This document shows positions 40,098-46,686 of a DNA stretch of 46,686 nt, in pieces. Source of the stretch: Rhodanobacter fulvus Jip2 (GTDB lineage Bacteria > Pseudomonadota > Gammaproteobacteria > Xanthomonadales > Rhodanobacteraceae). Under the pieces are notes generated by a model that saw nothing but the letters and a program-made list of their open reading frames with translations, did not search any database and was not told the DNA's origin. Made by a program: the position numbers and the translations under genes. The stretch spans positions 1 to 46,686 of the forward strand of contig NZ_AJXU01000005.1 of NCBI RefSeq assembly GCF_000264315.1. The letters are read 5' to 3'. Position 1 is the first letter of the stretch, and each line of letters starts with the position of its first letter.

Positions 40098-40895
40098 ATG
40101 AAAAAACCACTTGCCCTTCTCGCCGCCCTGCTTCTGCTGGCCGGCTGCTCCGCCCCCGGCGACGCCGGCAAGGACGCGCAAACGCTCACCGTGGCGGCCA
40201 CCGCCATCCCGCATGCGGAAATCCTGAAGCAGGTGAAACCCATCCTGGCCAGGGAGGGCGTGAACCTGCAGATCAAGGTGTTTGCCGACTACGTGCAGCC
40301 GAACATGCAGGTGGCCGAGAAGAACATCGACCTGAACTACTTCCAGACCAAGCCCTACCTGGATGCGTTCAACCGCGAACGCGGCACCCACCTGACCATC
40401 GTCACCGGCGTGCACATCGAGCCGTTCGCCGCCTACTCGCGCAAATACAAAAGTATCGCGGAGCTGCCCGACGGCGCCAGCGTCACCTTGCCGAACGACC
40501 CCAGCAACAACAGCCGCGCGCTGCTGTTGCTGGCGAAGAACGGCCTGATCACGCTGAAAGACCCCAGCAACGAGATGTCCACGCTGAAGGACATCACCGC
40601 CAACCCGAAACACCTGAAATTCCGCGAACTGGAAGCGGCCATGCTGCCGCGCACGCTGGACGAGGTGGACCTGGCACTGATCAACACCAACTACGCCCTG
40701 GCCGCGGGCCTGAACCCCACGAAAGATGCGCTGCTGATCGAAGACAAGAACTCGCCGTACGTGAACTACCTGGTTGGCCGCCCGGACAACCAGAACGATC
40801 CCCGCGTGCAGAAACTGGCCAAGGCGCTGACCAGCCCCGAGATCAAGGCGTTTATCGAGCAGAAGTATCACGGGGCCGTGTTGCCGGCGTTCTGA
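40098..40895 (+). CDS. metQ: Methionine-binding lipoprotein MetQ
   Basis: A 265-residue periplasmic substrate-binding lipoprotein, anchored by Cys17 of the lipobox LLAGC. 'TLTVAATAIPHAEILKQVKP' opens the NlpA family domain. 'VFADYVQPNMQVAEKNIDLN', 'YFQTKPYLDAFNRERG', 'SVTLPNDPSNNSRALLLLAK' and 'LINTNYALAAGLNPTKDAL' are conserved blocks lining the methionine site. It hands L- or D-methionine to MetNI. The ATG at 40098 was chosen for the signal peptide; the frame is open further upstream. Family C repeats follow the stop. Confidence 0.95.
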   Translation: MKKPLALLAALLLLAGCSAPGDAGKDAQTLTVAATAIPHAEILKQVKPILAREGVNLQIKVFADYVQPNMQVAEKNIDLNYFQTKPYLDAFNRERGTHLTIVTGVHIEPFAAYSRKYKSIAELPDGASVTLPNDPSNNSRALLLLAKNGLITLKDPSNEMSTLKDITANPKHLKFRELEAAMLPRTLDEVDLALINTNYALAAGLNPTKDALLIEDKNSPYVNYLVGRPDNQNDPRVQKLAKALTSPEIKAFIEQKYHGAVLPAF

Positions 40896-40906
40896 CGAAA
40901 ACAACT

Positions 40907-41030
40907 CCCTCCCCTGCAACGCAGGGGAGGGTTGGGGAGGGGTCGCTCTTGACCCTCCCGCCAGCACGAGCACCCCCTCACCTGAAGGACTCCCTCCGGT
41001 CGCCGACCTCCCCCTGCGCGCAGGGGGAGG
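40907..41030. repeat. Family C hairpin pair
   Basis: CCCTCCCCTGC/GCAGGGGAGGG (40907-40931) and CCTCCCCCTGC/GCAGGGGGAGG (41007-41030) are about 75 bases apart, in the 147-base space between the convergent metQ and pncB genes. Spacing and orientation are close to the pair at 23549-23662. They may serve as terminators for both genes. Confidence 0.8.
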
Positions 41031-41042
41031 AGCAAGCCGCAG

Positions 41043-42227
41043 CTACCCTTGGGACGCCGGTATCTCGAACACCTGCCGCAAATACGCCACATAAGCCGGG
41101 TCCTCGCACATGTTCTTGCCGGGCGAGTCGCTGAGCTTGGCCACGGGCTGGCCGTTGCAGCGGATCATCTTGATCACGATCTGCAGCGGCTCCGGGCCCA
41201 GGTCGTTGGTGAGGTTGGTGCCCACGCCAAAGGCCAGCTGGCAGCGGCCATGGAAATGCGCGTAAAGCTGCATCACCCTGGGGATGTCGAGGCCGTCACT
41301 GAACACCAGCACCTTGCTGCGCGGGTCGACGCGGTTCGCCTGGTAATGGGCCAGCACTTTCTCGCCCCAGTCGAACGGGTCGCCCGAATCGTGACGGGTG
41401 CCGTCGAACAGCTTGCAGAAGTACATGTCGAAGTCGCGCAGGAAGGCATTGAGGCCGTAGACATCGGAAAGCGCGATGCCCAGGTCGCCGCGGTATTCCT
41501 TCGCCCATGCTTCCAGCGCCGCCACCTGCGAGTCGCGCAGCCGCGGCCCCAGCGCCTGATGCGCCTGCAGGTATTCGTGCGCCAGCGTACCCAGCGGGGT
41601 GAGATCGAGCTTGCGCGCCAGCCACACGTTGCTGGTGCCCGCCAGTTGGGCGCCCAGATCGCGGCGGAGCGTGGTCACCACCTCTTCCTGCCACACGCGT
41701 GAATAACGCCGACGGGTGCCGTAGTCGGCGATGCGGCAATCGGCGTAATCGGGGTTGTCGCGCAGCAGGGCGATTTTTTCCTGCAGCCGCCGACGGCCTT
41801 CGCCCAGGTCGAGGCCGGCGCTGGTGCGGCGGAAGTACACCTCGTTGACGATCGCCAGCAACGGCACTTCAAACAGGATGGTATGCAGCCAGGGGCCGCA
41901 GATGCGGATCTCGATCTCGCCGTTGCCGGCGGCCGAGGGAGTGATCTCCACGTACTTCTCGTTGAGCTGGAACAGTCCCAGGAAATCGACGAAATCGCTC
42001 TTGATGAAGCGCCAGGTGCGCAGGTAGGCCAGTTCGTCGGGATGGAATCGCAACTGGCACAGCGCGGCCAGTTCGGCGCGGATTTCATCGATGCATGACA
42101 CCAGGTCGATGCCCGGGTTGCGGCACTTGAAACGGTATTCGACCTGCGCCGCGGGATACTGGTGCAGCACCACCTGCATCATCGAGAACTTGTACAGGTC
42201 GGTGTCCAGCAGTGAATCGATGATCAT
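41043..42227 (-). CDS. pncB: Nicotinate phosphoribosyltransferase
   Basis: A 394-residue cytosolic enzyme of NAD salvage that joins nicotinic acid to PRPP with ATP hydrolysis, E. coli type in length. The start '[20 protein letters not shown]' is diagnostic. 'YGTRRRYS' and '[20 protein letters not shown]' line the nicotinate pocket, with the catalytic His in 'PLGTLAHEY'. '[20 protein letters not shown]' and '[12 protein letters not shown]' bind the phosphoribosyl part. An ATG directly follows a short leader, and a possible -10 box GATAAT lies at 42271-42266 on the same strand, downstream of the small-RNA terminator. Confidence 0.95.
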   Translation of the reverse strand: MIIDSLLDTDLYKFSMMQVVLHQYPAAQVEYRFKCRNPGIDLVSCIDEIRAELAALCQLRFHPDELAYLRTWRFIKSDFVDFLGLFQLNEKYVEITPSAAGNGEIEIRICGPWLHTILFEVPLLAIVNEVYFRRTSAGLDLGEGRRRLQEKIALLRDNPDYADCRIADYGTRRRYSRVWQEEVVTTLRRDLGAQLAGTSNVWLARKLDLTPLGTLAHEYLQAHQALGPRLRDSQVAALEAWAKEYRGDLGIALSDVYGLNAFLRDFDMYFCKLFDGTRHDSGDPFDWGEKVLAHYQANRVDPRSKVLVFSDGLDIPRVMQLYAHFHGRCQLAFGVGTNLTNDLGPEPLQIVIKMIRCNGQPVAKLSDSPGKNMCEDPAYVAYLRQVFEIPASQG

Positions 42228-42315
42228 CGGATGCCCGGAAAGCGGATTCGCGAATGCGTACGCCCATTATCCACGCTATGCGCGAACAGGTTTTTTGCGG
42301 GATTTTGTTTCGGGC

Positions 42316-42418
42316 AAAAAGAAACCCCATCAGCCAGGGGAGGACTGATGGGGTTTGTCAGGCTGGCCTCCAGGGGAGGAAGGGCCAGCCCCTCGGCGGC
42401 GGGATGTCGCTTGCCACC
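42316..42418 (-). ncRNA. Candidate C-rich-loop small RNA (sX13-like)
   Basis: On the minus strand three stem-loops follow each other with only 4 bases between. SL1 is GGTGGC...GCCGCC (42418-42395). SL2 is GGCTGGCC...GGCCAGCC (42390-42361, 8 bp). SL3 is AAACCCCATCAG...CTGATGGGGTTT (42356-42322, 12 bp), followed by C and TTTTT. The loops of SL2 and SL3 both contain the 11-mer TCCTCCCCTGG, complementary to a Shine-Dalgarno, and the SL1 loop ends in CCC. Stacked hairpins with C-rich loops and a terminator are the plan of the Xanthomonas sRNA sX13. The 5' end and promoter are not resolved. The rest of 42228-42570 holds a TAACC-ATTCA-GGTTA palindrome at 42488-42502 and no gene. Confidence 0.6.
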
Positions 42419-42570
42419 TCTGGTCGCCATCACGGCGATACACAAGGTTAGTGTGGTCACGGTGGCGGTGGTTCAAGAGCTGCCTCGTAACCATTCAGGT
42501 TATCGACAGCTGGAAAACGTCCACCTGGCCCCACTACTAAAATCGTCTGGCTATTTTATCGGAGTCCACC

Positions 42571-43389
42571 GTGAATTTTCTGCGATTTTTTGTCACAGGC
42601 CTGCTTTTCCTTCCAGTAATGACCCAGGCCGCCGAGCTGCGGGTGGACACGAACCACGCAAGCACCGTCTATCGTACGGAAACGTTGCTGCAGCGCCCCG
42701 ACGTTCGCGCCATCACGATCCCCGACGACGTGGCCTTCCACGGCACCATGCATTACCGCGCCGTACCGCTGACCGCCCTGCTGCCGGGCGTCGGTATCGG
42801 CGACCACCTGCAATTCACGGCACTGGACGGGTTCGTGGCGGAAATCCCCGCGGCCCTGCTGCTGCAACATGGCGGCAGCGAAGCGTGGCTGGCAATCGAC
42901 GACCCGGCCCATCCCTGGCCCGCACTGAGCGAAAGTCATGGCGGTGCCGGGCCGTTCTATGTCGTCTGGACCCGGCCCCATGCCGGCCACATCAACCCGG
43001 AACAATGGCCTTACCAGGTGGCGGCGATCCGCGTGCTGCCACCTGTCGCCAGCAGGTTCCCCGCCATCCAGCCGGCCGCGTCGCTACCGGCGGACAGCCC
43101 GATCCGGCGTGGTTTCGCCGTGTTCCAACGCACCTGTTTCGCCTGCCACACGCTCAACGGCGAAGGCGCCGCCACGCTGGGGCCGGATCTCAACCTGCCC
43201 CACAGCCCCACCGAATACCTGCGCGCCGACCTGCTGCGGGGCTTTATCCGCAACCCGCAATCGCTGCGGCGATGGCCGCAGGCGCGGATGCCGGCGTTCA
43301 GCGAAAAGACGCTCTCGGATGCCGACCTGGACGCGGTGCTGGATTACCTGAAACACATGGCGGCACGCAGGCGATCAGCGGAGAAATGA
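42571..43389 (+). CDS. Periplasmic c-type cytochrome with molybdopterin-enzyme-like N-terminal domain
   Basis: A 272-residue exported protein. After the signal (1-20, TQA-A) comes a domain of about 140 residues ('AITIPDDVAFHGTMHYRAVP', 'LDGFVAEIPAALLLQHGG', 'GPFYVVWTRP') resembling the YedY/sulphite-oxidase-type fold but without the cofactor Cys. The C-terminal part is a class I cytochrome c with Cys189-x-x-Cys192-His193 ('CFACHTLNGEG') and the probable sixth ligand Met240 in 'ARMPAFSE'. It should move electrons in the periplasm; the partner enzyme is not in the window. The start is GTG at 42571 with GGAG six bases before it. The tail is Arg/Ala-rich. Confidence 0.85.
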   Translation: MNFLRFFVTGLLFLPVMTQAAELRVDTNHASTVYRTETLLQRPDVRAITIPDDVAFHGTMHYRAVPLTALLPGVGIGDHLQFTALDGFVAEIPAALLLQHGGSEAWLAIDDPAHPWPALSESHGGAGPFYVVWTRPHAGHINPEQWPYQVAAIRVLPPVASRFPAIQPAASLPADSPIRRGFAVFQRTCFACHTLNGEGAATLGPDLNLPHSPTEYLRADLLRGFIRNPQSLRRWPQARMPAFSEKTLSDADLDAVLDYLKHMAARRRSAEK

Positions 43390-43409
43390 CGCGCGGACGA
43401 ACCGACAGG

Positions 43410-43838
43410 TTACCGGCGGTCATCGCGGTCACGATGGCGCCCATGCCCGTCCTGGCCGCGCCGGTCGGACCCACCGTGACTCCGACCGTGGTTGCCGCGG
43501 TCGCGGTGATCGTTGTCACGGTAGGCGGGACGGCGGTCTCCGCCGTAGGCATGACCGCGATGCCATCCACCGCGGTCATCGTGGCGATATCGCGCGCCGC
43601 CGTACCATGTATGGGTGACGCCGATGCTCACGCCGGGCGCGTATCCATAGTCGTAGCAACAGCCGTAATACCCCGGCGCCCCGTAATAGCTGTCGTCGTA
43701 CACCGGGGCACTGCGGCCGTAGTAAACGTCGCCCTGCGATCCGCTGTTGCGCACGTAGCTGTAGCCGGGATCGTAATAGCAGCCAGACAACGACACCGCC
43801 GCAACAACCATGCCCAGTAGGGAGATCTTGCGTTTCAT
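43410..43838 (-). CDS. Tyr/Gly-rich lipoprotein with charged His/Arg/Asp tail
   Basis: A 142-residue protein of unknown function. The signal peptide ends in the lipobox LSGC (Cys20), so it is a lipoprotein. The mature N-terminal half is rich in Tyr and Gly ('YYDPGYSYVRNSGSQGDVYY', 'APGYYGCCYDYGYAPG'), while the last 50 residues are nearly all Arg, Asp, His and Gly ('DDRGGWHRGHAYGGDRRPAY'), a probably disordered polyampholyte. Similar low-complexity lipoproteins are common in Xanthomonadales. The short middle 'VSIGVTHTWYGG' may be a small ordered core. Convergent with the cytochrome gene, 20 bases apart. Confidence 0.75.
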   Translation of the reverse strand: MKRKISLLGMVVAAVSLSGCYYDPGYSYVRNSGSQGDVYYGRSAPVYDDSYYGAPGYYGCCYDYGYAPGVSIGVTHTWYGGARYRHDDRGGWHRGHAYGGDRRPAYRDNDHRDRGNHGRSHGGSDRRGQDGHGRHRDRDDRR

Positions 43839-43954
43839 GAGCGGCCTCCGCAGGGTGATGCACCACGCTAGGCCGCGCTGCTTGAACCCGTACTGAGCCG
43901 CGGGATATACGACGCTGCCGCACTCCCGCTTGCCTGGCGTCCCGTTGCGAACCT

Positions 43955-44857
43955 TCAGCTTTTGCGCTTGCCCAGATCATTGCGCGGCACCGGCAGCGCA
44001 TGGCTGTCGGCCATATCGCCGTTGCTGGCCATGTCGCCGGATACGGGCGGATGCATGCCTGCGTTGCCGCCATGCGATTGCGGGTCGGCGTCCGGCCAGC
44101 TGGGGCCTTGGCGCACGCGCTCATGCTTTACCTCCAGCAAGGCCTGGATGTGCGCCACCGCCTCCTCGGGAGTGATGTGCTTTACCGGTACCTCGACCGT
44201 GCGCTTCGGCTTGGCCTGCGGCGCAGCTTTCTTCACCGCGGGGCGCTGATCGGCGATTTTCCGGGTGGTCGATTTGCGCGGCGCGGTTTTCGCCGGCGCG
44301 ACTGCCTTGGTGGTGGACTTGCGAACGGCAGCCTTTTTCGGCGCCGCCTTCCTGGCGGCGGGACGCTTTGCAGCGGCCCGCTTCGCTGCAGCCTTTCGGG
44401 TTTCAGCTTGCCGAGTCGCGCTGAGTTGCGCACCCGTCTTTTTCACCGCTGCCTTCCTGGCGACCGATTTCTTCGCAACGGCCTTCTTCGCAATGGCCTT
44501 CTTCGCAACGATTTTCCTGGCGACGACTTTCTTCACCGCCGCCTTCTTCGCCACGGCCTTCTTCGCAACCGCCTTCTTCGCAACCGCCTTCTTCGCCACC
44601 GCCTTTCGAGCGGCCGGCTTCTTCGCGGCTGCTTTCTTCGAGGCGGCCTTCCTGACCGGGCTCTTCTTTGCCACCGATTTCTTTACGGTGGATTTTTTTG
44701 CCGCCGAACGCGGCGTGGTCGTGCCACCTGCGGCCGACTTGCGCGGCGCGGGCTTGCGGCCAACGCTGCCTGCAGTCGCCTTCGCTGTCGCCTTCTTTTT
44801 GGTAGGTGTCGTCTTTGCCGCGGACTTCTTCGCAGCCGACTTGCGTGTCATAGCCAT
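43955..44857 (-). CDS. Histone H1-like Lys/Ala-rich DNA-binding protein
   Basis: A 300-residue strongly basic protein. Residues about 1-215 consist of Lys-Lys-Ala/Arg-Lys pairs in irregular pentapeptides such as AVAKK, AAKKP and VARKI, with the longest array 'KAVAKKAVAKKAVAKKAVAK'. This resembles eukaryotic H1 tails and the AlgP/AlgR3 protein of Pseudomonas. The remaining 85 residues form a different domain ('KHITPEEAVAHIQALLEVKH') and an acidic/polar tail. It is expected to bind DNA non-specifically and compact it or modulate expression. The ATG at 44857 has AGGAG upstream; an ATG at 44851 is also possible. Repeat number is likely to vary among strains. Confidence 0.85.
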   Translation of the reverse strand: MAMTRKSAAKKSAAKTTPTKKKATAKATAGSVGRKPAPRKSAAGGTTTPRSAAKKSTVKKSVAKKSPVRKAASKKAAAKKPAARKAVAKKAVAKKAVAKKAVAKKAAVKKVVARKIVAKKAIAKKAVAKKSVARKAAVKKTGAQLSATRQAETRKAAAKRAAAKRPAARKAAPKKAAVRKSTTKAVAPAKTAPRKSTTRKIADQRPAVKKAAPQAKPKRTVEVPVKHITPEEAVAHIQALLEVKHERVRQGPSWPDADPQSHGGNAGMHPPVSGDMASNGDMADSHALPVPRNDLGKRKS

Positions 44858-44950
44858 GCGTGGGTTCTCCTGCGGATGATCGATAGGACCGCAGCCAGTA
44901 TGCACGCCCGCGTCGTGACAGGCATCTGAAGCCGCCGCTGCCGTTCACCC

Positions 44951-45556
44951 TCAGAACGAGGGATGGACCAATTGGTTGAGGAAATACGGCAGCACGCGAC
45001 CATCCATCAGCAAGGTGAATATCACGCCGTACGCCGCACCCCACAGGTGCGCACTGTGATTGACGTTGCCTTGCCCGCGGCGGTCCATGTAGATGGAATA
45101 CGCGGTGTACAGCACGGCGTAGACGATCGCCGGCATCGGCACCACCAGCACCAGGATGCGCTGCCACGGCGCCAACAGGATGAAGGCGAACAATACCGCC
45201 GACACCGCGCCGGAGGCGCCAAGGCTGCGGTAATTCGGGTCGTTGCGGTGCTTCAGGTAGGTCGGCAGAATCGAGAACACCAAGCCGCCGATATAGAACA
45301 GCACAAAACCGAAACTGCCCAGCCGCTGGGCGAAAAAGCCCTCCATCACCCGCCCGAAGAAGAACAGCGTGAACATGTTGAACAGCAGGTGGCCGAAATC
45401 CGCGTGCACCAGGCCGTAGGTCACCAGGCGGTAGTACTCGCGCTGACGGGCGATGGCCGGCGGCCACAGGATCAGGTCATTCATCAGGCGCGGGTTCCTG
45501 AACGCGAGGTACGAAACCACGCAGGTGATGGCGATGATGATCAGGGTGATCGGCAT
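44951..45556 (-). CDS. Rhomboid-family intramembrane serine protease
   Basis: A 201-residue inner-membrane protein with six helices. The catalytic Ser115 is in 'SLGASGAVSAVLFAF' (GASG motif) and the catalytic His170 in 'SAHLWGAAYGVIF'. His56 and Asn60 in 'FGHLLFNMFTLFFFG' supply the oxyanion helix of helix 2. It cleaves transmembrane substrates within the membrane; the substrate is unknown. The ATG at 45556 gives 'MPITLIIIAITCVVSYLAF', a first helix; the longer frame adds only a basic stretch. It is upstream of the histone-like gene on the same strand, separated by about 90 bases, with no terminator seen between them. Confidence 0.93.
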   Translation of the reverse strand: MPITLIIIAITCVVSYLAFRNPRLMNDLILWPPAIARQREYYRLVTYGLVHADFGHLLFNMFTLFFFGRVMEGFFAQRLGSFGFVLFYIGGLVFSILPTYLKHRNDPNYRSLGASGAVSAVLFAFILLAPWQRILVLVVPMPAIVYAVLYTAYSIYMDRRGQGNVNHSAHLWGAAYGVIFTLLMDGRVLPYFLNQLVHPSF

Positions 45557-45688
45557 GAACGGTTCCGTGGCGGTGAAAAGGGCTTCGGCATCTTGGCGAG
45601 AGCCGCGCCGCTTGTCGACTGCAGATCGTGCTGAAGGTGAGCGGCACACCTCGCTGTCGCACGGCGCCGCAGGTGGTTATGATGCGCG

Positions 45689-46651
45689 ATGGCTCTCCCG
45701 GCAATCGATTCGATGACTGTTTTGCGTTACCTGCATATGGACGTCTTTGCGGCCACACCCGGTGGCGGTAACCACCTGGGCGTGGTGATCGGCGCGGGCG
45801 ACTGGAGCACCGGGGAGATGCAGCGCTTCGCGCGCTGGACGGCGCTGGTCGAAACCACCTTCCTGCTGCCGCCGACCGAGCCTGACGCCAGCTACCGCGT
45901 GCGCATTTTCATGCCGCACAAGGAAATCCCCTTCGCCGGCCATCCCAGCATCGGCAGCGCCCATGCCGTGCTGGCTTGCGGGCTCGCGCAACCGCGCGAT
46001 GGACTGCTGTGGCAGGAATGCGGCGCCGGCGTACTGCCGATCCGGGTGGAAGGCCATGGCGCCGAGCGTGAACTGCTGTTGCAGTCGCCACCCTCGCGGA
46101 TCGTGGCAACCGGCCGCGAGGCGCATCCGCTGCTGGCGGCAGCGCTTGGCGGCGTCGAACCCGGCGCACTGCCGCCCGCCTTGATCGACGGCGGCCGCCG
46201 CTGGTGGCTGGCCGAACTGGCCGACGAGGCGAGCCTGCGCGCGTGGCAACCCGACCACGCGGCGATCGGTGCCCTGGCGCAGGCCAGCGACAGCATGGGG
46301 TTGTGCGTTTTCGCACGCAGTGTCCAGGCCGATTACCAGCTGGTGGTGCGTGCCTTCCCCGCCGGCGTGGGCGTGGTGGAAGATCCCGCCTCCGGCGCGG
46401 CCAACGGCCTTATCGCCGCCTACATCGCCCACGCCGAGCCAAACGGCCCGCTATCGCACGGTTACCGCGTCAGCCAGGGGCGGGAAGTGGGCCACGATGC
46501 GCGCCTGGTGGCGCGGATCGACGGTGAAACCACCTGGATCGGCGGGCATACCCACACGGTGGTGGACGGCGATTTGAACTGGATCATCCGCGATGTGGCG
46601 GAAATGCATATCGTGGAGGGGGCCGCGGAGCGGCTTGCCAGGTTGGGCTGA
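45689..46651 (+). CDS. PhzF-family isomerase
   Basis: A 320-residue (or 312 if started at 45713) protein with the diaminopimelate-epimerase-like double fold. 'YLHMDVFAATPGGGNHLGVV' is the N-terminal block, Glu55 in 'VETTFLL' is the catalytic acid of the family, and 'PFAGHPSIGSAHAVL' and 'VVEDPASGAANGLIAAYI' are the two signature loops. Members isomerise small carboxylic acids; only the phenazine-cluster member acts on DHHA, and no phenazine genes are present here, so the function is not phenazine synthesis. The start at 45689 has AGGTGG twelve bases away. The last 35 bases of the window show nothing further. Confidence 0.9.
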   Translation: MALPAIDSMTVLRYLHMDVFAATPGGGNHLGVVIGAGDWSTGEMQRFARWTALVETTFLLPPTEPDASYRVRIFMPHKEIPFAGHPSIGSAHAVLACGLAQPRDGLLWQECGAGVLPIRVEGHGAERELLLQSPPSRIVATGREAHPLLAAALGGVEPGALPPALIDGGRRWWLAELADEASLRAWQPDHAAIGALAQASDSMGLCVFARSVQADYQLVVRAFPAGVGVVEDPASGAANGLIAAYIAHAEPNGPLSHGYRVSQGREVGHDARLVARIDGETTWIGGHTHTVVDGDLNWIIRDVAEMHIVEGAAERLARLG

Positions 46652-46686
46652 GGAAGATCAAAAGCGCCCCCCATCCGCCCTGTCGG

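Noticed and set aside
42316..42570. 6S RNA
   Set aside because: No long closing stem with a central bubble; the region is a row of separate short stem-loops ending in a terminator.
45689..46651. Phenazine biosynthesis
   Set aside because: PhzF-like proteins are widespread isomerases, and none of the other phenazine genes is present.

Overview
The window is high-GC proteobacterial chromosome. Gene content and intergenic repeats point to the Xanthomonadales/Lysobacterales, most likely a Rhodanobacteraceae member (Rhodanobacter, Dyella or a relative). The pointers are the 'GTGGGAGCGACTTCAGTCGCGATGC' palindromes, 'CTCCCCTGC..GCAGGGGAG' hairpins, a TPP-riboswitch/TonB-receptor/PnuT thiamin module and many TonB-linked functions. 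This placement is inferred from style and was not checked by a search. No rRNA, tRNA, CRISPR array, prophage or transposase gene was found.

Layout. 1-4027: an exopolysaccharide/glycan locus with a glycosyltransferase cut by the window edge, convergent with a tightly overlapped GT2-GT4-galE operon. 4219-4829: a VapBC toxin-antitoxin pair. 5063-7856: a CheY-like regulator, an AEC transporter and an APH-fold kinase. 7993-10884: a TPP riboswitch followed by a TonB receptor and PnuT, read as thiamin uptake. 11744-19630: a five-gene operon on the minus strand (TonB receptor, periplasmic S12 serine hydrolase, dipeptide epimerase, POT peptide transporter, RpiR-type regulator) behind a promoter overlaid by palindromes. 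It looks like a complete route for taking up and processing peptides or muropeptides. 19816-21217: a GST-like protein and a RelBE-type pair. 21641-31019: mostly housekeeping and stress genes (htpG, htpX, gluQ, acetoacetyl-CoA reductase, tcdA, a cytochrome c'-like protein, an Old Yellow Enzyme, an alpha/beta hydrolase, a cold-shock protein). 31491-37875: envelope and repair genes (lipoprotein, YcaQ glycosylase, EF-hand protein, PldA, SlyD, DacB, glutathione peroxidase). 37896-38191: a gene-free element with long terminal inverted repeats and two large internal hairpins. 38263-40895: metNIQ methionine uptake. 41043-46651: pncB, a candidate small RNA, a cytochrome c with a molybdopterin-type N-terminal domain, a Tyr/Gly-rich lipoprotein, a histone-H1-like protein, a rhomboid protease and a PhzF-family isomerase.

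The non-coding content is the most distinctive part. Seven long palindromes of two REP-like families sit between genes. Two have 32-bp perfect arms and carry the same heptamer in the loop, in opposite orientation, and the second family supplies the stop codon of two unrelated genes. The strongest candidate for something undescribed is a minus-strand array of three closely spaced stem-loops upstream of pncB. Two of its loops carry the same anti-Shine-Dalgarno 11-mer, and it ends in a T-tract, which resembles the C-rich-loop sRNA class (sX13-like). The 296-bp inverted-repeat element upstream of metN and the RpiR-controlled peptide operon are the next best leads.
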